A stretch of 64,000 nucleotides of DNA from Eubacterium sp. (GTDB lineage Bacteria > Bacillota > Clostridia > Oscillospirales > Acutalibacteraceae): the NCBI GenBank assembly GCA_029258375.1, contig JARHZA010000002.1, forward strand, positions 460,970 through 524,969. The letters are read 5' to 3'. How positions within the stretch are numbered: position 1 is the stretch's first letter; the number at the start of each line of letters is the position of its first letter. The notes beneath the pieces were generated by a model, which searched no databases, was not told the DNA's origin, and worked only from the letters and a program-made list of their open reading frames with translations. The translations under genes and the position numbers were made by a program. This document shows, piece by piece, positions 16,649 to 25,636 of this stretch.

Positions 16649-17362
16649 TTAATTTTGTTTATTGTTTTTTTCCACTTCTTTTTTTATTTCTTTTAAAACT
16701 TTTTTTTCAATTCTTGAAACATAACTTCTGCTAATGTTGAGTCTTGTTGCTACTTCTCTTTGTGTTAGTGGCTTTTTGTTGTCTAAACCATATCGTAAAA
16801 TTATTATTTCTTTTTCTCGCTCATCTTCCATTTTTTCAATTATTTTAGATACTTTTTCCCATTTTATTTTAGTTTCTAAATCCTCTGCAAGATCACTGTT
16901 GTCACTAATTGTATCTCCTAAAGTTAAAGGATTTCCTCCTTTGTCAACTTCTATCGAATCATTAAGATAAACATCAGTTGCAGTTTTTCTTGTATTTCTA
17001 AAATACATTAAAATTTCGTTTTCAATGCACCTGCTGGCATAAGTTGCAAGTTTAATACCTTTGTCAGGGTTAAACGTGTCAATAGCTTTAATTAAGCCAA
17101 TAGAACCTATAGAGATTAAATCGTCTGTATCATTTGTTTTAGAATAATATTTTTTTACAATATGACTTACAAGTCTCAAATTTCGTTCAATAAGAATTTC
17201 TCTTGCATCTTTGTCTCCGTCTTTTAGTCTTTGTAATACTTCTGCCTCTTCTTTTGGACTAAGAGGCTTAGGAAAAGCAGAGCCGTTACTTATGTGCAAT
17301 ATAAAATATAATATATTTGCACTTAAAAAAGATAGTATTGCGGAAAACATTTTCATCACCAT
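16649..17362 (-). CDS. sigK: RNA polymerase sporulation sigma factor SigK
   Basis: A 237-residue sigma-70 family protein. The N-terminal hydrophobic stretch (about residues 5-25) ends in 'NGSAFPKPLSPKEEAEVL', which matches the pro-SigK pro-sequence and mature junction. Region 2 has 'RNLRLVSHIVKKYY' and 'DLISIGSIGLIKAIDTFN'; region 4 ends with the helix-turn-helix 'TQREVATRLNISRSYVSRIEKK'. SigK directs late mother-cell genes for spore coat and cortex after proteolytic removal of the pro-sequence. The reading frame is continuous, so no skin-type element splits it here. The start is ambiguous among closely spaced ATGs (GGTGA precedes the fifth codon). It is monocistronic. Confidence 0.9.
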   Translation of the reverse strand: MVMKMFSAILSFLSANILYFILHISNGSAFPKPLSPKEEAEVLQRLKDGDKDAREILIERNLRLVSHIVKKYYSKTNDTDDLISIGSIGLIKAIDTFNPDKGIKLATYASRCIENEILMYFRNTRKTATDVYLNDSIEVDKGGNPLTLGDTISDNSDLAEDLETKIKWEKVSKIIEKMEDEREKEIIILRYGLDNKKPLTQREVATRLNISRSYVSRIEKKVLKEIKKEVEKNNKQN

Positions 17363-17427
17363 TAAATAATATGAGAAATTCGATAATTAAATGCTAAAAT
17401 ACATAAATCAAATTTAATATAGAAAAT

Positions 17428-17455
17428 AAGCCCTTTGAATAATCAAAGGGCTTTA
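17428..17455 (-). terminator. Terminator after the CDF exporter gene
   Basis: AAGCCCTTTGA / TCAAAGGGCTT with a 4-nt loop, just past the minus-strand stop at 17466. The following tail is ATTTTC, so the T-run is modest. Confidence 0.7.
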
Positions 17456-17465
17456 AATTATTTTA

Positions 17466-18632
17466 TTAAACAAAACTGTGTTCAACCGTAACAACTAAAA
17501 ATACATCAGGTCTTGTTTCTTTAACTTTTGCTTTAATATCATTTAAAATAGTGTTGTTGTCTTTATCATATTCGTGAGGAATTACAAGATCGAAAATAAA
17601 GTTTGTGTGTGATGGACCTTCAACAACTCTAAAATCGTGGAACGAAAAGCGTTCGTCATATTCGTTTATGATGTTTTTAATGAAATCTTTATATTTGTCA
17701 ATTCTTTCATCGTCAGTAATAACGGGATCCATATGTATGCAAATTATTATGTTTAATTTTTTACTAATTCTTTTTTCAGTGTTATCAATAATATCATGAA
17801 GTTCCATAACATCAATATTGCAAGGCACTTCTGCGTGTGCAGATGCAATTATACGACCTGGTCCGTAGTCATGAACAATAAGGTCATGAACACCAACAAT
17901 TTTTTCTTCTTGCAACATAAGTGATTCAATTTCTTTTACAAGTGCTGGATCAGGAGCTTTGCCAAGAAGATTGTCAATAATATCTTTAACAATTTGAATG
18001 CCGGCAATTATTATGATTATTGTAACAATAATACCAATAATTCCGTCGGCTCTTTTAAATGAAGTGAAAGCAGAAATTGCAAGCGCAATCATAGTTGCAC
18101 CAGTTGCAATAGAGTCATTTAAACTATCTTGCATAACGGCTTTCATATTTATGTTACCAGTAATTTTATATAATTTGAAGTTAAAGTAAGCAAGCCAAAG
18201 TTTTGCTAAAATAGCGACGCCGAGGACTATTATTGATATAATGCTAAACTTAACTTCTTCAGGTTTAATAATTTTTTGAATACTACTTTTACCAAGTTCA
18301 AAACCCATTAAGAAAATAAAAAATGAAACAACAAGTGCACTTATATATTCCATTCTGCCGTGACCAAATGGATGGTCTTTATCAACAGGTTTTCCTGCAA
18401 TTTTTGTACCTAATATTGTAACAACACTTGAGCTCGCATCTGTAAGGTTGTTTACAGCGTCTGCCATAATTGATACAGAATTGGTTATAGTTCCAATAAT
18501 GAATTTGAAAACAGAAAGGATAACATTTAATACTATTCCTACACCACCAGATAAAGTGCCGTATTTTTCTCTTGTCTTTAAATTTGAAGGGTCATTGTCT
18601 TTGATAAATGTTTTAATAAGAAAATTTGTCAT
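17466..18632 (-). CDS. Cation diffusion facilitator (CDF) family metal exporter
   Basis: A 388-residue protein with six membrane helices in the N-terminal ~220 residues and a cytoplasmic ferredoxin-like C-terminal domain. The helix-2 site 'SIMADAVNNLTDA' and helix-5 'MQDSLNDSIATGA' carry the metal-binding Asp residues, here with Asn partners (DxxxN/D), a pattern seen in CDF branches that transport Mn2+ or Fe2+ more than Zn2+ (HxxxD). Loop 'DKDHPFGHGRMEYISAL' is typical. It exports divalent cations by proton antiport. It is divergently oriented to the flavoprotein gene and has its own promoter. Confidence 0.9.
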   Translation of the reverse strand: MTNFLIKTFIKDNDPSNLKTREKYGTLSGGVGIVLNVILSVFKFIIGTITNSVSIMADAVNNLTDASSSVVTILGTKIAGKPVDKDHPFGHGRMEYISALVVSFFIFLMGFELGKSSIQKIIKPEEVKFSIISIIVLGVAILAKLWLAYFNFKLYKITGNINMKAVMQDSLNDSIATGATMIALAISAFTSFKRADGIIGIIVTIIIIIAGIQIVKDIIDNLLGKAPDPALVKEIESLMLQEEKIVGVHDLIVHDYGPGRIIASAHAEVPCNIDVMELHDIIDNTEKRISKKLNIIICIHMDPVITDDERIDKYKDFIKNIINEYDERFSFHDFRVVEGPSHTNFIFDLVIPHEYDKDNNTILNDIKAKVKETRPDVFLVVTVEHSFV

Positions 18633-18652
18633 ATTTTAGCCTCCAATAATTG

Positions 18653-18681
18653 ATAATAACATAATTTAAACTTTATCTCAA
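18653..18681 (-). promoter_or_regulatory. Promoter of the CDF exporter gene
   Basis: On the minus strand, TTGAGA (18676-18681) and TATTAT (18653-18658) are separated by 17 bp. A GGAGG ribosome site follows before the start at 18632. Confidence 0.55.
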
Positions 18682-18761
18682 TATAGAATTGTGCTATAAT
18701 CATCTTCAAATAAGTTTATAAACTGTCAAAATACGACAGTGTTTTGATTTTAGGTGATAAA

Positions 18762-19310
18762 ATGAAAAAATTTCTTATAGTTAACGGTTCACCAAGAGAA
18801 GATGGTGTTTCAGCAGAACTTATAAAGCAAGTTAAGCCGTATTTTATTGATTGCGAAATAAAAGAATATAGCACATATAATTTAGCGCCAGCGCCTTGTA
18901 CCGATTGCAAATATTGCGAATATCACAATGGTTGCTCCAATAGGGATATGGATATATTTTTTATGGATTTTGAAGAGGCAGATTATATAGCATTCTTTAC
19001 TCCTGTATATAATAATTTCTTCCCAGCTCCGCTTAAAGCAACAATTGACCGCTTTCAGCGCTATTATAGTGCAAGATTTAAAAGAGGCGCTAATCCTCCA
19101 ATAGCAAAGCATAAAAGAGTAGGCGTAGTTATTGCAGCAGGATCTAATGCAAGAACAGCATCAGATTATATGACAAATACATTAAAGCAGGCATTTTCAG
19201 TTTTAAATGGCGAAGTTACAGCAAGGTATTTTATTCCAAATACAGACATAGGCAAATACACATTTAATAATATTGAACTTCAAAAGTTCATACATCAATT
19301 AAGAGGATAG
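18762..19310 (+). CDS. NAD(P)H-dependent flavodoxin-like oxidoreductase with Cys motif
   Basis: A 182-residue flavodoxin-fold protein. 'FLIVNGSPREDGVSAELIK' at the N-terminus is the FMN phosphate-binding loop; 'APCTDCKYCEYHNGC' (residues ~45-58) resembles the Cys cluster of iron-sulfur flavoproteins; 'FFTPVYNNFFPAPLKATIDR' is the flavin-edge motif of this family. The likely role is an NAD(P)H:FMN/quinone-type reductase or redox carrier. The start is placed at 18762, preceded by AGGTGA; an in-frame ATG six codons earlier lacks a ribosome site. A small dyad (18722-18740) lies in the leader. The physiological substrate is unknown. Confidence 0.78.
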   Translation: MKKFLIVNGSPREDGVSAELIKQVKPYFIDCEIKEYSTYNLAPAPCTDCKYCEYHNGCSNRDMDIFFMDFEEADYIAFFTPVYNNFFPAPLKATIDRFQRYYSARFKRGANPPIAKHKRVGVVIAAGSNARTASDYMTNTLKQAFSVLNGEVTARYFIPNTDIGKYTFNNIELQKFIHQLRG

Positions 19311-19330
19311 TTATTATCCTCTTAATATTT
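19301..19330 (+). terminator. Intrinsic terminator overlapping the flavoprotein stop codon
   Basis: AAGAGGATA / TTATCCTCTT with a short loop, including the TAG stop, is followed by AATATTTT. The T-run is weak. Confidence 0.6.
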
Positions 19331-19368
19331 TATAAATAATAATTTTAAATAATATTTATATGATTTTC

Positions 19369-19397
19369 TTGAATATAAATTTTGCCTATGATATAAT
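19369..19397 (+). promoter_or_regulatory. Promoter of the ruvCAB operon
   Basis: TTGAAT at 19369-19374 and TATAAT at 19392-19397 with a 17-bp spacer, ending 33 bp before ruvC. Confidence 0.7.
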
Positions 19398-19430
19398 TTA
19401 TGCAAATTTAAATGGAGCAGTATATAAAAA

Positions 19431-19931
19431 ATGATAATTCTCGGTATCGACCCCGGCTATGCCATAATCGGTTGGGGAGTTCTGGAATACAAAGCAAATA
19501 AGTTTAGAGTTATAGATTATGGTGCAATATTAACACAGGCGCATACTCCATTCCCAATAAGACTTCAAGAGATTTATGTCGGTATGAATGATATTATTGA
19601 AAAACATCATCCTGAAGTTATGAGTATGGAAAAACTGTTTTATAATAATAATGCTAAAACAGTAATAGATGTTGCTCAAGCAAGAGGTGTAATCACATTA
19701 GCTGCACAGATGCACGGTTTGCAAATTGCAGAGTATACTCCACTTCAAGTAAAACAATCTGTTACAGGATATGGAAGAGCAGTGAAAAAGCAAGTTCAGG
19801 AAATGACAAGAGTAATCTTAAATCTTGAAAAAATACCAAAGCCTGATGATACTGCAGACGCACTTGCAATGGCAATATGTCACGGCCATTCAAGTTCAAG
19901 TTTGCTTGGTTATAATATGCAATTTAGGTGA
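19431..19931 (+). CDS. ruvC: Holliday junction resolvase RuvC
   Basis: A 166-residue endonuclease of normal length. The four acidic catalytic positions of the RNase-H-like fold are recognisable: Asp in 'LGIDPGYAIIGWG' (residue 6), Glu in 'MEKLFYNNNAK' and the pair in 'KPDDTADALAMAICH'. RuvC cuts Holliday junctions symmetrically during recombinational repair with RuvAB. It is first in ruvC-ruvA-ruvB; ruvA starts 4 bases after its stop. Confidence 0.96.
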   Translation: MIILGIDPGYAIIGWGVLEYKANKFRVIDYGAILTQAHTPFPIRLQEIYVGMNDIIEKHHPEVMSMEKLFYNNNAKTVIDVAQARGVITLAAQMHGLQIAEYTPLQVKQSVTGYGRAVKKQVQEMTRVILNLEKIPKPDDTADALAMAICHGHSSSSLLGYNMQFR

Positions 19932-19935
19932 TTTT

Positions 19936-20541
19936 ATGATATATAACGTAAAAGGAAATTTAACACATATTGATTCTCAGTTTGTTGTTATAGAATGTGG
20001 TGGAATAGGGTTTAAGTGTTTCACCTCACTAAACACTGCAAAGTCTATTGGTAAAATTGGCAGTGAAGTAAATTTGTTTACTTATCTTTCAGTTAAAGAA
20101 GATGCTATGGACTTGTTCGGCTTTTTAACTCAAGCAGAACTCGATTCATTTAAACTTTTAATTACAGTTTCTGGTGTAGGTCCAAAGGCGGCAGTTTCAA
20201 TCCTTTCAGAACTTAACCCAGATAGACTTGCTGTTGCAATTGCAGCAGGAGATATTAAATCAATAACAAAAGCAAATGGCGTTGGCAAAAAAACAGCTGA
20301 ACGTGTTGTGCTTGAGTTAAAAGATAAAATGGTAAATGTTGCAACTGGCGAAGTTTCAAGTGCTGCAGTTTCTGCATCAACAATAGTTGAAGAATCAGCA
20401 GCCGCAGATGCAGTTGCCGCACTTGTGTCACTTGGATTTACACAAAGTGATGCAGCAGTTGTTGTAGGTCAAATGGATAAATCACTTTCATCAGATGAAA
20501 TGATAAGACTTGGCTTAAAACAACTTTCAAGAAATCTCTAA
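19936..20541 (+). CDS. ruvA: Holliday junction branch migration protein RuvA
   Basis: A 201-residue RuvA with the three usual domains: an N-terminal OB fold ('MIYNVKGNLTHIDSQFVVIE'), a central helix-hairpin-helix region ('VSGVGPKAAVSILSEL' and 'ANGVGKKTAERVVLEL') and a small C-terminal domain (residues ~150-201) that binds RuvB. It holds the Holliday junction in square-planar form for the RuvB motor. The start is set at 19936 with AGGTG upstream; a longer in-frame extension overlaps ruvC and is not RuvA-like. Confidence 0.96.
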   Translation: MIYNVKGNLTHIDSQFVVIECGGIGFKCFTSLNTAKSIGKIGSEVNLFTYLSVKEDAMDLFGFLTQAELDSFKLLITVSGVGPKAAVSILSELNPDRLAVAIAAGDIKSITKANGVGKKTAERVVLELKDKMVNVATGEVSSAAVSASTIVEESAAADAVAALVSLGFTQSDAAVVVGQMDKSLSSDEMIRLGLKQLSRNL

Positions 20542-20573
20542 TTTTTTAGATTTTTATATTTTAGGAGCTATTT

Positions 20574-21602
20574 ATGGAAGAAATGGATTTTGAAAACAGA
20601 ATAGTATCCACAGAATTTTTGCAAACAGATAACGATATAGAAAATAGTTTAAGACCAAAAGAGTTTGGCGATTATATCGGTCAAGAAAAAGTAAAAGAAA
20701 ATCTGTCAATTTATATTCAGGCTGCTCGTGCAAGAGGTGAAGCTCTTGACCACGTTTTATTATATGGTCCACCTGGACTTGGTAAAACAACACTTGCCGG
20801 AATAATTGCAAACGAAATGGGTGTAAATATAAGAATAACAAGTGGCCCAGCTATCGAAAAACAAGGCGATTTAGCAGCACTTCTAACTAACCTTCAAGAA
20901 GGCGATGTCCTTTTTATAGACGAAATTCATCGACTAAATAGAAGTGTAGAGGAAGTTCTATATCCAGCAATGGAAGATAGAGCACTTGATATTATAATTG
21001 GAAAAGGTCCTTCAGCAAGATCAATTAGACTTGACTTGCCAAACTTTACTCTTGTAGGTGCAACTACAAGGGCAGGGCAATTATCTGCACCTCTTAGAGA
21101 CAGATTTGGTGTTATTTTAAGACTTGAACTTTATAACCAAAATGAACTTGCAACAATCGTTAAAAGAAGTGCAGGAATACTTGGAATAGATATTGAAGAA
21201 GAGGGAGCAATGCAAATTGCATCTCGCTCAAGAGGAACACCTCGTATTGCAAACAGACTTTTAAAAAGAAGCCGAGATTTTGCAGAAGTTAAATATGATG
21301 GTGTAATCACAAAAGAGGCATCAAACGATGCTTTAAATAGAATGGAGATTGACGAACTCGGTCTTGATTCTATTGACAGAAGACTTCTTACCACTATGAT
21401 TAAAAATTATAATGGTGGTCCGGTAGGGCTTGAAACTATCGCTGCCGCAATAGGCGAAGAAGCAGTTACTATTGAAGATGTTTATGAGCCATATTTAATG
21501 CAAATTGGTTTTTTAAGTAGAACTCCACGTGGTAGATGTGCCACAGTTCTTGCTTATAAACATCTGGGATTTGAACAAGAAGGTCAACAAACTTTGTTAT
21601 GA
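20574..21602 (+). CDS. ruvB: Holliday junction branch migration ATPase RuvB
   Basis: A 342-residue AAA+ motor. Walker A is '[11 protein letters not shown]' (near residue 65), Walker B 'LFIDEIHRL', sensor 1 '[18 protein letters not shown]', and the C-terminal winged helix ends in '[11 protein letters not shown]'. It forms hexamers that pull DNA through the RuvA-bound junction. An AGGAG site precedes the ATG. It is the third gene of the operon, 32 bp after ruvA. Confidence 0.97.
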   Translation: MEEMDFENRIVSTEFLQTDNDIENSLRPKEFGDYIGQEKVKENLSIYIQAARARGEALDHVLLYGPPGLGKTTLAGIIANEMGVNIRITSGPAIEKQGDLAALLTNLQEGDVLFIDEIHRLNRSVEEVLYPAMEDRALDIIIGKGPSARSIRLDLPNFTLVGATTRAGQLSAPLRDRFGVILRLELYNQNELATIVKRSAGILGIDIEEEGAMQIASRSRGTPRIANRLLKRSRDFAEVKYDGVITKEASNDALNRMEIDELGLDSIDRRLLTTMIKNYNGGPVGLETIAAAIGEEAVTIEDVYEPYLMQIGFLSRTPRGRCATVLAYKHLGFEQEGQQTLL

Positions 21603-21688
21603 TTATTTTTGTGATCTCTTAATTTTACAATTTAGAAGATTACTTTAAATAAAATTTAAAATTTATTATTAGTTTAAGGGGTAAAACT

Positions 21689-23047
21689 ATGGGTAGATTA
21701 TTTGGCACAGACGGCGTTAGAGGCGTCGCAAATGAAGATTTAACTAATGACCTTGCAATGCAAATTGGTAAAGCAACAGCTGAAATCTTAATAAAGAATG
21801 TAAAAAATAGTGATGAAAAACCAAAGGTTTTAATTGGTAAAGATACAAGAGCATCAGGAGATATGCTTGAGGCTGCACTTACTGCTGGCTTCTGCTCTGT
21901 TGGTGTAGATATTATTTCTGTTGGTGTAGTTCCAACACCTGCAGTTGCTTATCTTGTAGAAAAATATAATTGTGATGCCGGTGTTATGATTTCTGCGTCA
22001 CACAATCCTTGTGAATATAATGGAATTAAAATTTTCCAAGGAAATGGTTATAAATTACCTGATGAAATCGAAGAAAAGATTGAAGAGATCATTCTTGATA
22101 AAACAGAAGAAGTAGAATTAAAAATCGGTGGCGAAGTAGGTAATAGAACATATTGCAAAACAGCCGTTGAAGATTACATCAACCACGTAGTTTCTGTATC
22201 AGAAGTTCGTTTTGATGGTTTAAATATTGCTATTGATACAGCAAATGGTTCTGCATCAGTTTGTGCAAAAGAAATTTTCACTCGCCTTGGTGCAAAATGT
22301 CATATGCTGTCAGATACACCAAACGGTGTCAATATCAATGATAATTGTGGTTCAACTCATCCAGAAGATCTTATGGCTTTTGTAAAAGCAAATAATCTTG
22401 ATTTAGGTGTTGCTTTCGATGGCGATGCAGACCGTATGCTTGCAGTTGACCAAAATGGCGTACTTGTAGATGGTGACAAAGTTATTGCAATTTGCGCATC
22501 TCAAATGAAAAAAGAAGGTAAACTTGCAAAAGATACAGCAGTTGTAACAGTAATGAGTAATATGGGATTCTTTAAATTCTGTGAAGAAAACGAAATAAAC
22601 TGTGCAAAAACTGCAGTAGGCGATAGATACGTTCTTGAATGTATGCTTAAGGAAGGTTATAACATTGGTGGCGAGCAAAGTGGTCATGTTATTTTCCTTG
22701 ATTATGCAACAACAGGCGATGGTGAACTTTCAGCAGTTAAACTTCTTGAAACTGTTGTTAAAAGCGGTAAAACACTATCTGAACTTGCAGAGATTATGAC
22801 TGTTTATCCTCAGGTTCTTATCAATGTTAGAGTTACACCAGAAGGTAAAAAGAAATATAACAATGATGAATATATCATTTCTGCTGTTCAACAAGCTGAA
22901 ATGGATCTTCACGGAGACGGAAGAGTTCTTGTTAGAGTTTCAGGAACAGAACCTCTTGTTCGTGTAATGCTTGAGGGTAAAGAAATTGAAAAAATTACTG
23001 AACTCGGTAATAAAATAGCAAATGTAGTTAAAGAAAGACTTAGTTAA
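21689..23047 (+). CDS. glmM: Phosphoglucosamine mutase
   Basis: A 452-residue alpha-D-phosphohexomutase, full length. 'GRLFGTDGVRGVAN' opens the protein, the phosphoserine loop is 'ISASHNP' (catalytic Ser about 104), the metal loop 'DGDADR', and 'GGEQSGH' plus 'RVSGTEPLVRVM' give the sugar and phosphate sites. It converts glucosamine-6-phosphate to glucosamine-1-phosphate for UDP-GlcNAc and so for peptidoglycan. Its stop overlaps the next start as TAATG. It is first in a long, tightly packed run extending to the Clp gene. Confidence 0.96.
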   Translation: MGRLFGTDGVRGVANEDLTNDLAMQIGKATAEILIKNVKNSDEKPKVLIGKDTRASGDMLEAALTAGFCSVGVDIISVGVVPTPAVAYLVEKYNCDAGVMISASHNPCEYNGIKIFQGNGYKLPDEIEEKIEEIILDKTEEVELKIGGEVGNRTYCKTAVEDYINHVVSVSEVRFDGLNIAIDTANGSASVCAKEIFTRLGAKCHMLSDTPNGVNINDNCGSTHPEDLMAFVKANNLDLGVAFDGDADRMLAVDQNGVLVDGDKVIAICASQMKKEGKLAKDTAVVTVMSNMGFFKFCEENEINCAKTAVGDRYVLECMLKEGYNIGGEQSGHVIFLDYATTGDGELSAVKLLETVVKSGKTLSELAEIMTVYPQVLINVRVTPEGKKKYNNDEYIISAVQQAEMDLHGDGRVLVRVSGTEPLVRVMLEGKEIEKITELGNKIANVVKERLS

Positions 23048-23913
23048 TGAGATATACAACTGATTGGAAAGATTATGAATTGATAGATTGTTCAAGTGGC
23101 GAAAAACTTGAACGTTGGGAAAATCAAATACTTGTTAGACCAGATCCACAAGTAATTTGGAAAAGTAAAAGAAAAAATAAACTTTGGTATAATCCACATG
23201 CCCGCTATGAGCGTTCACGCTCTGGCGGGGGCGAGTGGAATGTTTTTAAGAAAATGCCAAGTGTGTGGCAGGTTAACTATAAAGATTTAGTTTTTAATAT
23301 TAAAACTATGGGATTTAAGCATACAGGGCTTTTTCCTGAACAGGCAGTTAACTGGGATTATACACGTGAAGTAATTAAAAATAGTGGAAGAAAAGATGTA
23401 AAAGTTTTAAATCTTTTTGCTTATACTGGTGGTGCAACTGTTGCGTGCCTTAAAGAGGGTGCATCTGTTGTTCACATTGATGCTTCAAAAGGTATGGTTC
23501 TTTGGGCAAAAGAAAATGTTGAGTCATCTGGGCTTAAAGATAAACCGGTTCGCTTTATAGTTGATGATTGTATTAAGTTTATTCAACGTGAAATTAGACG
23601 TGGCAATAAATATGATATAATTATTCTTGATCCTCCTTCATACGGAAGAGGTCCAAAAGGCGAAATTTGGCATCTTGAAGATTCACTTTATGACTTTATA
23701 ACTTTAATTAAAGAAGTTTTATCAGATGAACCTTTAATGGTTCTTTTAAATTCATACACAACAGGGCTTTCAGCGTCTGTTATGAAATATATTCTTGATG
23801 ATGTAATAGTAAAAGAAAAGGGCGGTAGTGTTACTGCTGACGAGATTGGACTTCCTGTTTCATCAAACGGTGAAGTTTTACCTTGTGGAGCAACTGCTAT
23901 CTGGATGAAATAA
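23047..23913 (+). CDS. Class I SAM-dependent methyltransferase, RlmI-like catalytic domain
   Basis: A 288-residue protein. Motif I is 'VLNLFAYTGGATVACLKEGA' (residues ~120-140), the acidic SAM-ribose residue follows in 'VVHIDASKGM', and motif IV is 'IIILDPPSYGRGPKGE'. This is the arrangement in RlmI/RlmK-type 23S rRNA methyltransferases, but the usual N-terminal PUA domain is missing, so the true substrate is not certain; it is probably RNA. It overlaps glmM by one base and the ecfA1 start by one base (TAATG at both ends), meaning tight translational coupling. Confidence 0.8.
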   Translation: MRYTTDWKDYELIDCSSGEKLERWENQILVRPDPQVIWKSKRKNKLWYNPHARYERSRSGGGEWNVFKKMPSVWQVNYKDLVFNIKTMGFKHTGLFPEQAVNWDYTREVIKNSGRKDVKVLNLFAYTGGATVACLKEGASVVHIDASKGMVLWAKENVESSGLKDKPVRFIVDDCIKFIQREIRRGNKYDIIILDPPSYGRGPKGEIWHLEDSLYDFITLIKEVLSDEPLMVLLNSYTTGLSASVMKYILDDVIVKEKGGSVTADEIGLPVSSNGEVLPCGATAIWMK

Positions 23914-24758
23914 TGGAATTGATAAAATTTGAAAATGTTGATTTTTCATATACTCTTGAAGATGAAGAAAATAACGAGCAACAGGTTGATGTATTGAAAA
24001 ATCTTAATTTGAAAATTGAAAAGGGTAGTTTTGTTGCAATACTTGGTCACAACGGTTCAGGTAAGTCAACAATAGCAAAACTAACAAATGGAATTATTTT
24101 TCCTCAAAAAGGAAAAGTTATTGTTGACGGAATGGAAACTAAAGAAGACGATAGCATTTTTGATGTTCGCAAAGAAGTTGGAATGGTTTTCCAAAATCCA
24201 GATAACCAAATAGTTGCATCTATTGTTGAAGAAGATGTTGCGTTTGGTGTTGAAAACCTTGGTTTTCCACCTGCAGAGTGTAGAAAGCGTGTTGATGAGG
24301 CGCTTAAAACTGTTGGAATGTATGAATTTCGTGAAAAAGCACCTCACAAACTTTCTGGTGGTCAAAAACAGCGTGTTGCAGTAGCAGGCATTATTGCTAT
24401 GAAACCTCAGTGTATTGTTCTTGATGAGCCTACTGCAATGCTTGATCCAAGTGGAAGAAAAGAAGTTATTGAAACTATTAAAAAATTAAATAAGGAAGAT
24501 GGTATTACCATTATTCTTATAACTCACTATATGGACGAGGCAGTTCAGGCAGATAGGGTAGTGGTTATAGATGGCGGCGAAGTTAAAATGGATGATACAC
24601 CTCAAAATGTATTTAGCCATGTTGCTGAAATAAAAAAACTTGGTCTTGATGTACCACAGGTAACTGAACTTATTTATAATTCAAAACTAAAAAGTGATAA
24701 AACAATTTTAAACACAGAAGACTGTGTTGAGTTTATTAAAAGTAAATTGGAGGGTTGA
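23913..24758 (+). CDS. ecfA1: ECF transporter ATPase subunit EcfA1
   Basis: A 281-residue ABC ATPase: Walker A 'GHNGSGKSTIAK', Q-loop in 'VFQNPDNQIVASIVEEDVAFG', signature 'LSGGQKQRVA', Walker B 'IVLDEPTAMLDP' and switch His in 'LITHYMDEA'. The Q-loop with 'NPDNQIV' is characteristic of energy-coupling-factor ATPases. With EcfA2 and EcfT it forms the shared energising module for vitamin and metal S-components in group II ECF transporters. The start is taken at 23913 by the TAATG overlap. No S-component is adjacent, as expected for a shared module. Confidence 0.93.
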   Translation: MELIKFENVDFSYTLEDEENNEQQVDVLKNLNLKIEKGSFVAILGHNGSGKSTIAKLTNGIIFPQKGKVIVDGMETKEDDSIFDVRKEVGMVFQNPDNQIVASIVEEDVAFGVENLGFPPAECRKRVDEALKTVGMYEFREKAPHKLSGGQKQRVAVAGIIAMKPQCIVLDEPTAMLDPSGRKEVIETIKKLNKEDGITIILITHYMDEAVQADRVVVIDGGEVKMDDTPQNVFSHVAEIKKLGLDVPQVTELIYNSKLKSDKTILNTEDCVEFIKSKLEG

Positions 24759-24760
24759 TT

Positions 24761-25636
24761 GTGGCTGTTTTGGTTTGTGAAAATTTAAAATACCTTTACA
24801 GTGCAGGCACTCCTTTTGAAACTGCTGCAATTTACGATGTTAATTTTTCTGTTGAACAGGGCGAACTTATAGGTGTTATAGGTCATACCGGCAGTGGAAA
24901 ATCAACTCTTATTCAACATTGCAATGGTTTGTTAGAGCCAAACGCTGGTTCTGTATATTTAAATGGTAATGATATTTGGTCTAAGGAAAATAGAAAAAAT
25001 ATAAGAAATGTTCGCTTTGCAATAGGTCTTTGTTTTCAATATCCAGAATACCAAATTTTTGAAGAAAGCATTTATAAAGAAATTGCTTTCGGCCCTAAAC
25101 AAATGGGACTTTCTGAAGAAGAAATTAACGAACGTGTCTACAAAAGTATGGATTTTGTAGGTCTTGATCGTTCTTTAGATAAAAAATCTCCTTTTGATTT
25201 ATCAGGAGGTCAAAAAAGACGTGTTGCAATTGCATCAATAATTGCAATGGAACCACAGGTTCTTATTCTTGATGAACCTTGTGCAGGTCTTGACCCAAAA
25301 GGTAGAGAAGTTATTCTTAATATGATTAAAGAATACCAAAAGAAAATGGGAAATACAGTTATCTTTGTTTCTCATTCAATGGAAGATGTAGCAAAAATCT
25401 GTGATAAAGTTCTTGTTATGAATAAAGGCAAAGTTGCTATGTTTGGCACAGTTTCTGAAGTTTATTCACACGGAGATGAACTTAAAGAAATGGGCCTTAA
25501 TGTTCCGCAAATCACAGATGTTTTTCTTCAACTTAAAAAGAGCGGAATTGATTGCCGAACAGATATATTTACTGTTGAAGACGGCGAAAAAGAACTTGAA
25601 AGACTTTTTGAAAATAAGAAAAGAGAAAAAGAATGA
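24761..25636 (+). CDS. ecfA2: ECF transporter ATPase subunit EcfA2
   Basis: A 291-residue ABC ATPase: Walker A 'GHTGSGKSTLIQ', 'FQYPEYQIFEESIYKEIAFGP', signature 'LSGGQKRRVAIA', Walker B 'LILDEPCAGLDP' and 'FVSHSMEDV'. The 'YPEYQ(I/L)FE' motif distinguishes EcfA2 from EcfA1. The start is probably GTG at 24761, seven bases after GGAGG; a TTG at 24755 lies too close to that site. It overlaps ecfT by 4 bp (ATGA). Confidence 0.92.
   Translation: MAVLVCENLKYLYSAGTPFETAAIYDVNFSVEQGELIGVIGHTGSGKSTLIQHCNGLLEPNAGSVYLNGNDIWSKENRKNIRNVRFAIGLCFQYPEYQIFEESIYKEIAFGPKQMGLSEEEINERVYKSMDFVGLDRSLDKKSPFDLSGGQKRRVAIASIIAMEPQVLILDEPCAGLDPKGREVILNMIKEYQKKMGNTVIFVSHSMEDVAKICDKVLVMNKGKVAMFGTVSEVYSHGDELKEMGLNVPQITDVFLQLKKSGIDCRTDIFTVEDGEKELERLFENKKREKE

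Noticed and set aside
19825..19935. Longer RuvA with an N-terminal extension overlapping ruvC
   Set aside because: The extra residues are out-of-frame ruvC sequence and unlike RuvA; the ATG at 19936 has a proper ribosome site.
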